A stretch of 50,192 nt of DNA from Flavobacteriales bacterium (GCA_027066365.1 JAMONV010000017.1:1-50192), one strand, 5' to 3'. Counted from the stretch's first letter, positions 8,349-16,445 are shown. Notes: generated by a model from the sequence alone, not told the origin. Program-made: numbers and translations.

Positions 8349-9449
8349 ATTTTTGTGTTAGTCGGTTTTATGTCCGTTTTCGGACTCACCGAAAGTTGTA
8401 AATTCATACACAAGGGAAGTGATGCGCGTTCGGGAGCAACCAAGATTGTGAATAAAGTGCTCTACGAACCCGAGAAGAAACATTTCGAGTGGGTCAAACA
8501 GCTGACCTTTGGGGGCGACAATGCGGAGGCTTACTGGAGTTTTGATGATAAGAAATTGGTTTTTCAGGCGCGCAATCCGCGTTGGAATGTTGCATGCGAT
8601 CAGATTTTTATCATGGATGCATTTAAACCGTTGGATAGCAATGAAATTCCTAAAATGGTAAGTACGGGCTACGGTCGAACGACCTGTAGTTATTTTTTGC
8701 CGGGTGATACGCTCATTTTGTATGCCTCCACGCATGAAGGCGATAGTTTGTGTCCGCCGGAGCCGAAGAAAACAAAGAATACCTATGTTTGGCCGGTTTA
8801 TCCTACTTATGATATCTATGTGGCGGACTTAAACGGAAAAATCGTAAAAAAACTCACCGATTCCCCGGGTTATGATGCCGAAGCTACCGTTTCGCCTCAG
8901 GGAGATAAAATTGTTTTCACTTCCGACCGAAGTGGTGATTTGGAACTTTATGTGATGGATATAGACGGCTCCAATGTGAAGCAAATCACCAATGAATTAG
9001 GTTATGACGGAGGTGCGTTTTTCTCGCCGGACGGTAAACAAATCGTATTCAGAGCTTCACGCCCCAAAACACCGGAAGAAATCAAAAAATACAAAGATTT
9101 GTTGGCCAAACATTTGGTGGAACCGGTAAATATGGAAATTTTCGTTTGTAATGTGGACGGAAGCAACATGCGTCAAGTAACACATTTAGGCGGCGCCAAT
9201 TGGGCACCCTTCTTTCATCCGTCAGGGAAAAAAATTCTTTTTTCGTCCAATTATAAAACCAAAACCATACCTTTTAATTTATACATGATTAATGTGGACG
9301 GAACCGGATTGGAACAAATTACTTATGACAATGTATTCGATGCATTTCCTATGTTTTCCTATGACGGTCAATATTTGGTTTTCGGCTCCAATCGAAATAA
9401 TAACGGTACGCACGAAACCAATCTTTTCTTGGCCAAGTGGAAAGATTGA
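8331..9449 (+). CDS. TolB-like beta-propeller (PD40) lipoprotein
   Basis: About 372 residues. I chose the ATG at 8331 because it gives a proper lipoprotein signal (MKAIDKIFVLVG, lipobox LTESC) and sits behind a promoter; an upstream ATG at 8280 would bury the signal. The mature part has at least four WD40-like PD40 blades, recognisable by SPQGDKIVFTSDRSG, SPDGKQIVFRASR, HPSGKKILFSSN and SYDGQYLVFGSNR. It resembles the TolB propeller but has no TolB N-terminal domain. Such lipoproteins probably bind a partner in the periplasm or at the surface. It is monocistronic, closed by a strong terminator. Confidence 0.85.
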   Translation: MKAIDKIFVLVGFMSVFGLTESCKFIHKGSDARSGATKIVNKVLYEPEKKHFEWVKQLTFGGDNAEAYWSFDDKKLVFQARNPRWNVACDQIFIMDAFKPLDSNEIPKMVSTGYGRTTCSYFLPGDTLILYASTHEGDSLCPPEPKKTKNTYVWPVYPTYDIYVADLNGKIVKKLTDSPGYDAEATVSPQGDKIVFTSDRSGDLELYVMDIDGSNVKQITNELGYDGGAFFSPDGKQIVFRASRPKTPEEIKKYKDLLAKHLVEPVNMEIFVCNVDGSNMRQVTHLGGANWAPFFHPSGKKILFSSNYKTKTIPFNLYMINVDGTGLEQITYDNVFDAFPMFSYDGQYLVFGSNRNNNGTHETNLFLAKWKD

Positions 9450-9474
9450 TGTTTGAATTCCAAGAATTTACGAT

Positions 9475-9509
9475 AAAAAAACCGCTTGCATTTACAAGCG
9501 GTTTTTTTT
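9475..9509 (+). terminator. Strong Rho-independent terminator
   Basis: ACCGCTTG (9481-9488) pairs with CAAGCGGT (9495-9502). It is preceded by an A tract and followed by eight T, so it can act in both directions. It lies 25 bases after the propeller lipoprotein stop. Confidence 0.9.
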
Positions 9510-9589
9510 CGGGCAATTCCATTCCGAGATTTATGGCACGGAATGATAAAAAGTAGTAGGATTATAAAGGATTGGCCGCTTTTAAAATC

Positions 9590-10093
9590 CCGTGCGGGAT
9601 GGAATTGTTAAACCGTGGAATCGTGGAATCGTTAAATCGAATATTGGATTCACCGCTTTGTCATGTTTTCCGTTTTCCTTTTTATTCGTGATAATTCGTG
9701 TAATTCCCACAGGGTAAACGTGTAATTAGCGGTTTATTTTTTTGCCACGAATTTCACGTATTTCACTAATTTTTCCTTTTTTCTTCGTGTTCATTCGTGT
9801 AATTCGTGGTTTATTTTTTCGCCACGAATTGCACACTTGTCCGGTGGGAATAACTCTAGTTTTTTCCTTTTTATATTCGTGATAATTCGTGTAATTCGTG
9901 GTTTGTTTTCTTGCCACGAATTTCACAAATGGACACGAATTTTTAGCTTTTTTCCGAAACTTCGTTTTAACATTTATTCTTGCAAATTACCGATAAGATT
10001 TTACAGGATTTGAAATACTTTTAACAACAAGACTTATTTTCCACAAGGAAATTTCAACTTTTCAACAACTTCCTTCGATTTATTATTAGTTAA
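9590..10093 (+). repeat. Element B, copy 2, with three tandem CACGAAT units
   Basis: This is the inverted counterpart of 97-437. Here the hairpin unit is present three times in tandem (about 9683-9956, roughly 90-95 bases per unit), against a single unit in copy 1. Each complete unit holds ATTCGTGG and CCACGAAT arms around a T-rich loop, with one unit degenerate. The array creates a meaningless repetitive reading frame (NYTNYHEYKK-like on the minus strand) that should not be annotated as a gene. The distal end abuts element A. Confidence 0.8.
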
Positions 10094-10562
10094 TTAGGCG
10101 GTTAAGTAATACGCAGTTCAAAAAAATATTCATTGAAAGACAAAACTCGCGCAATGATTGATCAAAACTTTAATCCGCCATAAGGTGGATAGGCGCGTTG
10201 GCCCGGCATAAATGCGGGCCGGACGCCGGCGGGAAAAGGCGCGTGGAAACATCGAATACGCAATGACATGCATCTTTTTGAAAGGAGAAAATGTTAGGAT
10301 TTTTCGATTAATCAAGGAGGGAAGCGCAAGTAATAGCCACTGCTATAAACGGGCATTTTCGACGCCGGGTAAGCGAAAAAGACGCATTTTATCACCGAAA
10401 GGATGCGTGTGATTGATTATCAGCCTTGATTTTTTGTTACTTTTTCATCAAGGAAAAAGTAAAAAAGAAAATACTTTTGTTTGGAAATGAATGTATAAGT
10501 AAAATCCAAACATATCTTTTCCGAAAACATAATTATTTTGGGTGACCCGACGCGGAAAACAG
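10092..10562 (+). repeat. Element A, copy 1 (about 470-base structured dispersed repeat)
   Basis: It shares four ordered blocks with the reverse complement of 47137-47523. They are: AATTAGGCG..TTAA.TAATACGCAG (10092-10116); a GC-rich double-hairpin block (about 10168-10235, with ATCCGCC/GGTGGAT and GGCCCG/CGGGCC stems); a block from CCTTGATTTTTTGTTAC to ATACTTTTGTTTG (about 10424-10482, with an ACTTTTTC/GAAAAAGT stem); and a terminal block ending CCCGACGCGGAAAACAGG (about 10543-10561). The intervals differ in sequence and length. No protein is encoded. Confidence 0.8.
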
Positions 10563-10637
10563 GAAATAAACTCTTTCACTCCATTTCCTCCGTTTCCATA
10601 CTTTTTTCTTTCTCTTTTTTAATTATTAGAAAATGCT

Positions 10638-10645
10638 TAAATTTG
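10638..10645 (+). promoter_or_regulatory. -7 promoter box (TAAATTTG)
   Basis: TAAATTTG matches the -7 consensus 19 bases before the ATG of the barrel protein, with a T-rich stretch in place of a -33 TTTG about 20 bases upstream. It would drive the three-gene 10665-12384 unit. Confidence 0.55.
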
Positions 10646-10664
10646 ATTTTATAAGAGAAACAAC

Positions 10665-11324
10665 ATGTTTGAAAAATTCCGTTTAAGTATTTTGCTTGTA
10701 TTATTGTGCCTTTCACCGGTACCTGCCCAGCAAGATACAACGAATGTCAATCAAAAAGGAGATCGATTGCCTCCCGTAAATGTAAAACTTTCTGCAGGCA
10801 CTTCATTCGGCTGGACATTCAACAAGATATATAGAACCACAAGATTGGCTCCGGGTTTGGCGGGCGGCTTTCATGTGAGTTTTTTGGTCGCACGAAATTT
10901 TTTTAACGGATACATGAATTTCAATACCGGTTTGTTATTAGCCTCATGGAAAGCGGTCAGCCGTTATAAATCCGGAAATTATGTTTATGAGGATGCTTTG
11001 ATAATTAACCGATCGAGGTTGTATATGGGTTTTGAATGCGGTTTTCGTTCTTGGAGTATCGAAGGAGGCGTTTATTATCCTACAACGTTAAGGAGTGGCA
11101 ATTACGTTCGTTATCGGATTTACGAAAATCGAAAAAAGATTTATGAAAACCGGCATTCCACTGTTATTTTATGGCCCATGAGAAGTTTCTTCTCCTTTTT
11201 CTACATCTCCGCCCATTACCGGTTTCGCCCTAAATGGAGTGTTATGCTAACTTTTGGAGAAGCTTCGTGGGGCTACAAAATTTCGGCTGTTGAAATCCAA
11301 TTGGTTTATATGATTTTTAATTAA
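10665..11324 (+). CDS. Small outer-membrane beta-barrel-like protein
   Basis: A 219-residue protein with a signal peptide (cleavage after PVPAQ, near residue 21). The mature part alternates polar and hydrophobic residues with many Tyr, Phe and Trp (for example AGGFHVSFLV, YMNFNTGLLLASW, MGFECGFRSWSIEGGVYY) and ends in VYMIFN, as expected for an 8- to 10-stranded barrel. I do not recognise a named family. It heads a cluster with two lipoproteins 11 bases apart each, suggesting an envelope complex. The run follows repeat element A. Confidence 0.65.
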   Translation: MFEKFRLSILLVLLCLSPVPAQQDTTNVNQKGDRLPPVNVKLSAGTSFGWTFNKIYRTTRLAPGLAGGFHVSFLVARNFFNGYMNFNTGLLLASWKAVSRYKSGNYVYEDALIINRSRLYMGFECGFRSWSIEGGVYYPTTLRSGNYVRYRIYENRKKIYENRHSTVILWPMRSFFSFFYISAHYRFRPKWSVMLTFGEASWGYKISAVEIQLVYMIFN

Positions 11325-11335
11325 ATGCGAACTTT

Positions 11336-11842
11336 ATGAAATACCTTCGTTTTCTTGCCGGTTTCATAGTATTCATTCTTTTTTTAGGCGGTTGTATGAA
11401 AAGACCTTCATACAGTGCCAATGAACTTTTTACCAACAAATTTTATTTCGAAATAGACGGCGAACCTGTCATTCCCGTTGACAGGGAAATTCCGGTCAGG
11501 TTTCAATATGCCGGTTCGATTCTAAAAATCCTGGTAAATGATTATGATTTGAACCTGGTGGTCAGGGTTAAGGATTTTCACGGGCCGGGAACCTATACTT
11601 TCGGGGATTTCTCCGACTCAACACTTACCGGCAATAATTTCATATTTTATAATGCATGTTGCTACTCTACGTTTTACTCCCGGTCCGACAAACCCGCTTA
11701 TTTGCGGATTTTGGATTTCGATACCACGGCGCATCACCAATTGATTACGGGTATTTTTGATTTTCATTTGGCAAACGATTCCTTGGAAGTCCATTTGTCA
11801 AACGGATATTTTTTCTGGACGGTTATTGGAACCGATAACTAA
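11336..11842 (+). CDS. Lipoprotein, DUF6252-like beta-sandwich
   Basis: A 168-residue lipoprotein with lipobox LGGC near residue 20. After the lipid anchor it has a repetitive all-beta pattern: FYFEIDGEPV, then GPGTYTFGD, then a near C-terminal LITGIFDFHLANDSLEVHLS segment. This matches the general layout of DUF6252/calycin-like lipoproteins of Bacteroidota, in which a GTY..G turn precedes an ITG.F.F strand. Family assignment is from pattern memory only. It is co-oriented, 11 bases after the barrel gene and 11 bases before a second lipoprotein of similar size. Confidence 0.6.
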   Translation: MKYLRFLAGFIVFILFLGGCMKRPSYSANELFTNKFYFEIDGEPVIPVDREIPVRFQYAGSILKILVNDYDLNLVVRVKDFHGPGTYTFGDFSDSTLTGNNFIFYNACCYSTFYSRSDKPAYLRILDFDTTAHHQLITGIFDFHLANDSLEVHLSNGYFFWTVIGTDN

Positions 11843-11853
11843 AATTCAATGTT

Positions 11854-12384
11854 ATGAAAAGGTTTATTTTTTACTTAATATTCCCTACATTGATTATGGC
11901 CATGTTAACCACTTGCCATCCTATCTTAGTAAAAGAAAAGATTTTGCGATGGGATGCCAAAGGTTATTTAGAGTCCTATTATCTATATTATTCGAACAAA
12001 ATACAATATCATGAGGCCTTTTTCTCAGTCAACAGACAAGCAAACGGCTGGTTATTAATCGACGGTTTTGCCGGGTATCAATTGAGCATATTCCTCCCCG
12101 GTTCACAAATTCATCCGGGACATTATATCTTGCAATATCCGTTTGACAACGGGCAATTGGCCTATGACAAACCTTATATGATTTGTGCATCACTCTACTA
12201 TGATACTATCGATTATTATAGCACCGATTCATCCGGATCTTTTTTTGTAGAACACTGGGAACTCCTGGATGATTCGACTTTGTTCATCAAAGCAAAGTTC
12301 AATGCCCGATTAAATGATTCGACATCTGTCAAGCGGATTCAAATTTTTGACGGTATTATAAACCGTGCTTACAAGATAAATTAA
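11854..12384 (+). CDS. Lipoprotein of unknown function
   Basis: A 176-residue protein with a lipoprotein signal (lipobox LTTC, Cys near residue 21). The layout is all-beta and parallels the preceding gene product: an IHPGHYILQ turn, then DDSTLFIKAKFNARLNDSTS near the end. The two may be distant paralogues. No catalytic motif is visible. It is the last gene of the 10665-12384 unit. No T-run terminator follows; a stem-loop at 12480-12506 is the only structure before the convergent genes. Confidence 0.6.
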   Translation: MKRFIFYLIFPTLIMAMLTTCHPILVKEKILRWDAKGYLESYYLYYSNKIQYHEAFFSVNRQANGWLLIDGFAGYQLSIFLPGSQIHPGHYILQYPFDNGQLAYDKPYMICASLYYDTIDYYSTDSSGSFFVEHWELLDDSTLFIKAKFNARLNDSTSVKRIQIFDGIINRAYKIN

Positions 12385-12479
12385 AATTTATTCGTAATAC
12401 CGTTTAAGAATCGTAGTCTATTAAAACGTCATTATTCAACTACCCCCGCCAGATTGGTCATTCTGCCTTGATGTTGTTT

Positions 12480-12506
12480 CACCATACCCCTCGAATGGGG
12501 CTGGTG
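12480..12506. terminator. Stem-loop between convergent genes, possible terminator
   Basis: CACCA (12480-12484) and CCCC (12487-12490) pair with GGGG (12497-12500) and TGGTG (12502-12506) around a TCGAAT loop. It lies between the plus-strand lipoprotein unit and the minus-strand ybjQ unit. No T-run follows on either strand, so a terminator role is uncertain. Confidence 0.35.
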
Positions 12507-12524
12507 CATAAAAAATTACAACGG

Positions 12525-12653
12525 TTAGTTGTCCCTTTTTTCAAAGTCTTCTTTGGTATTGATACGGTCAATGATGACGTATATCAACAAAACAATGGTA
12601 ATTATTCCCAAAAGTCCGTAGAGCATAATAATCAATAAAGGAATGAATTCCAT
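12525..12653 (-). CDS. 42-residue single-span membrane peptide
   Basis: A short ORF whose ATG (12653-12651) starts five bases after the stop of the YbjQ-family gene. The product begins MEFIPLLIIMLYGLLG, has one strongly hydrophobic helix at about residues 4-27, and ends in a charged tail (DRINTKEDFEKRDN) with a TAA stop. The composition, the orderly helix-then-charged-tail layout and the operon position make it a likely real gene despite its size. Its function is unknown. It may be a membrane partner of the YbjQ protein. Confidence 0.6.
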   Translation of the reverse strand: MEFIPLLIIMLYGLLGIITIVLLIYVIIDRINTKEDFEKRDN

Positions 12654-12657
12654 TGAT

Positions 12658-12972
12658 TTATTTGAGTTTAACCGCAGTTCCGTATGCAAGGATTTCAGAG
12701 GCGCCTTGCATAATCATGGATGTGGTGAAGCGGACGTTCACTATGGCGTCGGCACCCATGCGGCGACCGTCTTCTATCATTCTTTGAAGCGCTTGTTCGC
12801 GTGAACGTGCTTGTAATTTGGTATATTCGCTGACTTCCCCGCCTACAAAATTACGCAAGCCTGCCAAAAAATCGGCTCCGAAATTTCTTGCTCTTACAGT
12901 GCTTCCGCGGGCAATACCGAGAATTTCATCTATTTCTCTTCCGGGTACATGTTCGGTGGTTGTAACTATCAT
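12658..12972 (-). CDS. YbjQ / UPF0145 family protein
   Basis: A 104-residue protein of the YbjQ family (PF01906), which folds as pentamers and is sometimes annotated as heavy-metal binding. Signature elements are present: TTTEHVPGREIDEILGIARG at the start, then FLAGLRNFVGGEVSEYTKL, REQALQRMIEDGRRMGADAIVNVRF and the C-terminal LAYGTAVKL. The ATG at 12972 is preferred over an upstream TTG, because the TTG lies within the promoter box 12988-12995. Biological role is unproven in the family. It is followed after four bases by a 42-residue membrane peptide. Confidence 0.9.
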   Translation of the reverse strand: MIVTTTEHVPGREIDEILGIARGSTVRARNFGADFLAGLRNFVGGEVSEYTKLQARSREQALQRMIEDGRRMGADAIVNVRFTTSMIMQGASEILAYGTAVKLK

Positions 12973-12987
12973 AATCGTTTTTTTTTT

Positions 12988-12995
12988 CAAAGATA
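12988..12995 (-). promoter_or_regulatory. -7 promoter box (TATCTTTG) for ybjQ unit
   Basis: On the minus strand TATCTTTG matches TAnnTTTG and precedes the ATG at 12972 by 15 bases. A TTTG lies 23 bases further upstream, slightly longer than the usual spacing. The box decides the start of the YbjQ gene. Confidence 0.55.
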
Positions 12996-13112
12996 GAAAA
13001 ATATTTTTAGCATTGAAACAAAATCCTGTGTTTTATTGAGTGGAGTATGTTATTAGTCATGTAAATAAATAAATTTTTTATAATTTAGCTGAAATTTGTC
13101 AGCTTTTGTTTT

Positions 13113-15020
13113 ATGGGAGATTTTAACGTGCACAAAGCCAAGTCGGCGGAAGAAATCGCCAAGTTTACGCGTTATTTGTTGCGTGATGTTCAGGCATTGG
13201 AATATATGATAGATGAAGGTTGGTTTGAGCAGGAGAATGTTCATATCGGGGCGGAGCAGGAATTTTGTCTGGTGGATAAAAATTATAAACCTTTGCCCGA
13301 AAATCAAATATTTATCGAACAACTGGGTATGGAAAATTTGAGTCCGGAATTGGCGAGGTTTAATCTGGAGACGAATGTCACACCACAGCTTTTTTCCGGT
13401 AAATCGCTTTCGTTGATCGAGGCGGAAATTTTGGATGATATATCGCGTATTCGTCGTTTTGCTCGCGAAAGAGATGCCGATATTATTTTAACCGGAATTT
13501 TACCTACCGTTCGAAAATTTGATGTGGAACGGGAAAATATTACGCCGATTGACCGGTATTTTGCCTTGATGGACGCGTTGCGTGAATTGAGGGGGCAGGA
13601 ATTCATTATAAATATTAACGGTATTGACGAATTAAATATAAAATTGCAAGACGGATTGATTGAAGCGGCGAATACGGGATTTCAGGTGCATTTGCAAGTG
13701 TCGGCCGATGAATTTACGCATCGTTATAATATTGCCCAAGCCATTGCAGGACCCGTGATGGCGGTTGCCGTCAATTCGCCGGTTTTGTTCGGTAAACGTT
13801 TATGGAATGAAACGCGGGTTGCATTGTTTCAACAAGCCATTGATACGCGGGTGAGCAGCGAACACATTCGAGACCGGCATCCGCGTGTGACCTTCGGCAC
13901 CAATTGGATCAATGAAAGTATTTTGGATATATTCAAAGAAGATATTTTACGCTATCGTGTTTTGTTGGGCGCCGAAATTCCGTACGATAGTCTCGAAATG
14001 GTCAAGCAAGGAAAAGTGCCGCAATTGAAGGCATTAACGGTGCATAATTCGACCATTTATCGCTGGAATCGTCCGGTTTATGGTATTTCACCCAATGGAA
14101 AGCCTCATTTACGAATCGAGGCACGGATGTTTCCGGCCGGACCCACCGTTGCCGATGAAATGGCAAACGCCGCATTATGGCTGGGATTGATGGAAGGATA
14201 TGCGCATGAAATCGACGATGTGCGAAAATTAATGCGATTTGAACATGCCAAGGAAAATTTCTATTCGGCGGCGCGTAGCGGATTATCCAAAAAATTTACC
14301 TGGTTCAACGGTAAGAAATATTATATCGACGATTTGATTATACAAGAATTATTGCCCGTTGCAAGGAAAGGCTTGGAATATCGCGGAATCGACCCCGGGG
14401 ATATCGAACGTTATTTAAACATTATTCAATCGCGTGTGAAATCGGGGCAGAACGGCGCCAAGTGGATGCTTGAAACTTATGAAAAATTCGAAGAATCGGC
14501 TTCGCGTGAAGAAATCATGACCCTGATTACGGCTAATACCATCAAAAATCAAGAAAACGAAATTCCCGTTCATCAATGGAAATTGCCCGATATGCAGGAA
14601 TTGGCACATTGGCATCCGAGTCAACTTTTGGTGGAAGAAGTGATGAATACGGACGTCATTTCGGTTCATCCCGAAGATATCGTCGATTTGGTTGCCGATA
14701 TGATGAATTGGGCAAAACTGCGCTACGTTCCCGTGGAGAATCACCGTGGAGAATTTGTAGGATTGGTTAGTGCAAGAAACCTTTTGAAAACATTGCGCCA
14801 AATGGCGTTGAATAATAACTTCAAAGATTTGCGGATTAAGGATATTATGTTGCAAAACCCCATTACCATAGAACCGCACAAAAAATTGAAAGAAGCCGTG
14901 GATTTGATGGATGTCAACAAAATAGGTTCGCTACCGGTGGTGCAGAACGGAAAATTGGTGGGTATGCTTACGGAAACGGAGTTTTTTCACCTGAGCAAGC
15001 GCTTGTTTAACAGATTGTGA
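13113..15020 (+). CDS. Glutamate-cysteine ligase (GCS2-like) fused to tandem CBS domains
   Basis: A 635-residue cytoplasmic protein. Residues about 40-480 match the GCS2 carboxylate-amine ligase fold: IGAEQEFCLVD (metal/ATP Glu), FNLETNVTPQ, INGIDELN, a GFQVHLQVS strand, FGTNWI and a RIEARMFPAGPT segment. Residues about 515-630 form two CBS motifs (VEEVMNTDVISVHPED and IKDIMLQNPITIEPHKKL), which usually bind adenine nucleotides and regulate the attached enzyme. GCS2 enzymes join glutamate and cysteine or related pairs with ATP; the true substrate here may differ. A 6-base palindrome (AGCTGA/TCAGCT, 13088-13105) lies just before the start. The fusion suggests control by energy charge or S-adenosylmethionine. 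Confidence 0.85.
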   Translation: MGDFNVHKAKSAEEIAKFTRYLLRDVQALEYMIDEGWFEQENVHIGAEQEFCLVDKNYKPLPENQIFIEQLGMENLSPELARFNLETNVTPQLFSGKSLSLIEAEILDDISRIRRFARERDADIILTGILPTVRKFDVERENITPIDRYFALMDALRELRGQEFIININGIDELNIKLQDGLIEAANTGFQVHLQVSADEFTHRYNIAQAIAGPVMAVAVNSPVLFGKRLWNETRVALFQQAIDTRVSSEHIRDRHPRVTFGTNWINESILDIFKEDILRYRVLLGAEIPYDSLEMVKQGKVPQLKALTVHNSTIYRWNRPVYGISPNGKPHLRIEARMFPAGPTVADEMANAALWLGLMEGYAHEIDDVRKLMRFEHAKENFYSAARSGLSKKFTWFNGKKYYIDDLIIQELLPVARKGLEYRGIDPGDIERYLNIIQSRVKSGQNGAKWMLETYEKFEESASREEIMTLITANTIKNQENEIPVHQWKLPDMQELAHWHPSQLLVEEVMNTDVISVHPEDIVDLVADMMNWAKLRYVPVENHRGEFVGLVSARNLLKTLRQMALNNNFKDLRIKDIMLQNPITIEPHKKLKEAVDLMDVNKIGSLPVVQNGKLVGMLTETEFFHLSKRLFNRL

Positions 15021-15032
15021 GGATTTCGCCTG

Positions 15033-15056
15033 AAAAAACCGGTTATCCGTTTTTTT
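15033..15056 (+). terminator. Weak A-T rich terminator-like hairpin
   Basis: An A tract, CCGG, a short loop, CCG and seven T follow the ligase stop by 12 bases. The GC stem is only three pairs, so termination may be inefficient. Confidence 0.35.
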
Positions 15057-15128
15057 GTTAGCTTTTCATATGGGATAGTTTTCCTGAAGGGAGCATTTTT
15101 TCGGGTGTTATCTTTTGTAAAGAAATTA

Positions 15129-15136
15129 TAAATTTG
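15129..15136 (+). promoter_or_regulatory. -7 promoter box (TAAATTTG)
   Basis: TAAATTTG matches the -7 consensus 25 bases before the ATG at 15162. No TTTG is seen at the proper -33 distance. It probably drives the 15162-17091 unit. Confidence 0.5.
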
Positions 15137-15161
15137 CATTCTGAAAAAACGGAAAGTATTG

Positions 15162-16061
15162 ATGAAGCAAGAACATCTCATAGCCGCCGTTGGTCCCGAA
15201 AGCCTGGAAAAACTGATCGTAATCGGCGGAATGCACGGGAATGAAAAAAGCGGATTGGAAGCCATTGAGCGTGTTCTGGGAAAATTGAAGGATAAAGAAC
15301 ACTTATTAAAAAAACGCGTCTATTTTTTGAAGGGCAATCTGAAAGCTTTGAAAAATAACGAACGTTTTGTAGATATAGACCTTAATCGCATTTGGAGCGA
15401 TCGCTATTTGCATTCGCATAACGGCGCTTATGATTTTAAGGAATTTATTGAACTGCAAGCGCTTATTGATGATATTTGCGAAGGCGCCTATGAACATTGC
15501 GCGTTACTTGATTTGCACACTTTTTCCGCCGATTCGGGGATTTTTTGTATTCCCGCCGAAAATTTAAAAAGTGAACGCTTGGCACGGCGTTTCGGTATTC
15601 CATTTATTGAAAAATTGGCCAAGTCTTTGCCCGAAACGGCTTTGAACTATTACGGAGAAAAGGGAATGTTGAGTTTGGTCTTTGAGGGCGGAAAGCATAA
15701 TACCCCGGAAGCAACGGATAATTTGGAACGCGCCATTTGGCTGATGATGTGGTATTTCGATGTTATTTCAAGTGATGATTTTCCGCATGTAAAACCGATG
15801 CAGCGGTATTTGGTCGATCTTTCTGTAGATTTGCCGCATCGTTTGGAAATGGTTTATCATCATAAACTCAAAGATTATCATCATTACCGGATGCATCCCG
15901 GATACTATAATTTTAAGGCCATTGCAGAAAACGAAGAAGTAGCCATACAAAACGGCAAACCTGTCTTCACTTCAATGTCCGGTTTTATGCTTATGCCGCT
16001 ATACCAAAAGAAAGGTAGCGACGGCTTTTTTATCGTCAAAGAAATTAAAAACTCAAATTAA
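15162..16061 (+). CDS. Succinylglutamate desuccinylase/aspartoacylase-family zinc hydrolase
   Basis: A protein of about 299 residues, starting at the ATG after a TTG. It shows the zinc carboxypeptidase-like core of the AstE/AspA family (PF04952): GGMHGNEKSG (zinc His and Glu near residue 25), DIDLNRIWS (substrate Arg motif) and LLDLHTFS (second zinc His). The C-terminal part is a beta domain without clear motifs. Family members cleave N-acyl amino acids; the substrate here is unknown, and the neighbours (glutamate-cysteine ligase, methylglyoxal synthase) do not settle it. The methylglyoxal synthase gene follows by 12 bases. Confidence 0.8.
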   Translation: MKQEHLIAAVGPESLEKLIVIGGMHGNEKSGLEAIERVLGKLKDKEHLLKKRVYFLKGNLKALKNNERFVDIDLNRIWSDRYLHSHNGAYDFKEFIELQALIDDICEGAYEHCALLDLHTFSADSGIFCIPAENLKSERLARRFGIPFIEKLAKSLPETALNYYGEKGMLSLVFEGGKHNTPEATDNLERAIWLMMWYFDVISSDDFPHVKPMQRYLVDLSVDLPHRLEMVYHHKLKDYHHYRMHPGYYNFKAIAENEEVAIQNGKPVFTSMSGFMLMPLYQKKGSDGFFIVKEIKNSN

Positions 16062-16073
16062 TCGACTGATTTT

Positions 16074-16445
16074 ATGGAAATTGCACTTATTGCTCATGAC
16101 GGAAAGAAACCCGAAATGGTGCGTTTTATTATGGATCACAAGGATATTTTGCAACAAAAAAATATTAATATTATTGCTACGGGGACAACCGGAAAATACA
16201 TTGAAGAAACCGGCTTGAAAGTAAAACGTTTGCTTTCGGGTCCATTGGGCGGTGATGCACAAATTGCCTCGCGCGTGGCCGAAGGCAAAACACAAATGGT
16301 GATTTTTTTTCGCGACCCTTTGGACAAGCATCCTCACGAACCCGATATTTCCATGCTGATGCGTTTGTGTGATGTCCACAATGTACCGTTGGCTACTAAT
16401 CCCGCTTCTGCCGAACTTTTGTTTAAAAGTTTGGCGCATGAATGA
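16074..16445 (+). CDS. mgsA: Methylglyoxal synthase
   Basis: A 123-residue cytoplasmic enzyme that converts dihydroxyacetone phosphate to methylglyoxal and phosphate, a bypass of lower glycolysis under phosphate limitation. All family signatures are visible: [10 protein letters not shown] at the start, [13 protein letters not shown] (phosphate binding), [17 protein letters not shown] (catalytic Asp), [18 protein letters not shown] and the [10 protein letters not shown] end. The length is slightly shorter than the E. coli enzyme (152). Its last 8 bases overlap the start of the next gene, so the two are translationally coupled. Confidence 0.95.
   Translation: MEIALIAHDGKKPEMVRFIMDHKDILQQKNINIIATGTTGKYIEETGLKVKRLLSGPLGGDAQIASRVAEGKTQMVIFFRDPLDKHPHEPDISMLMRLCDVHNVPLATNPASAELLFKSLAHE

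Noticed and set aside
9726-9926. Minus-strand frame with Asn/Tyr/Thr and Lys/Arg repeats
   Set aside because: It is a translation of the tandem CACGAAT units of element B and not a gene.
97-10093. Composite transposon bounded by the two inverted copies of element B
   Set aside because: The enclosed genes are ordinary chromosomal genes, no transposase is present and the repeats look like dispersed intergenic elements.
10212-10412. Short frames within element A (also 47126-47347)
   Set aside because: They lie within the structured repeat and are not conserved between the two copies.
16369-16437. Upstream extension of the HD hydrolase
   Set aside because: It lies entirely within mgsA in another frame, and the ATG at 16438 gives the usual N-terminus.
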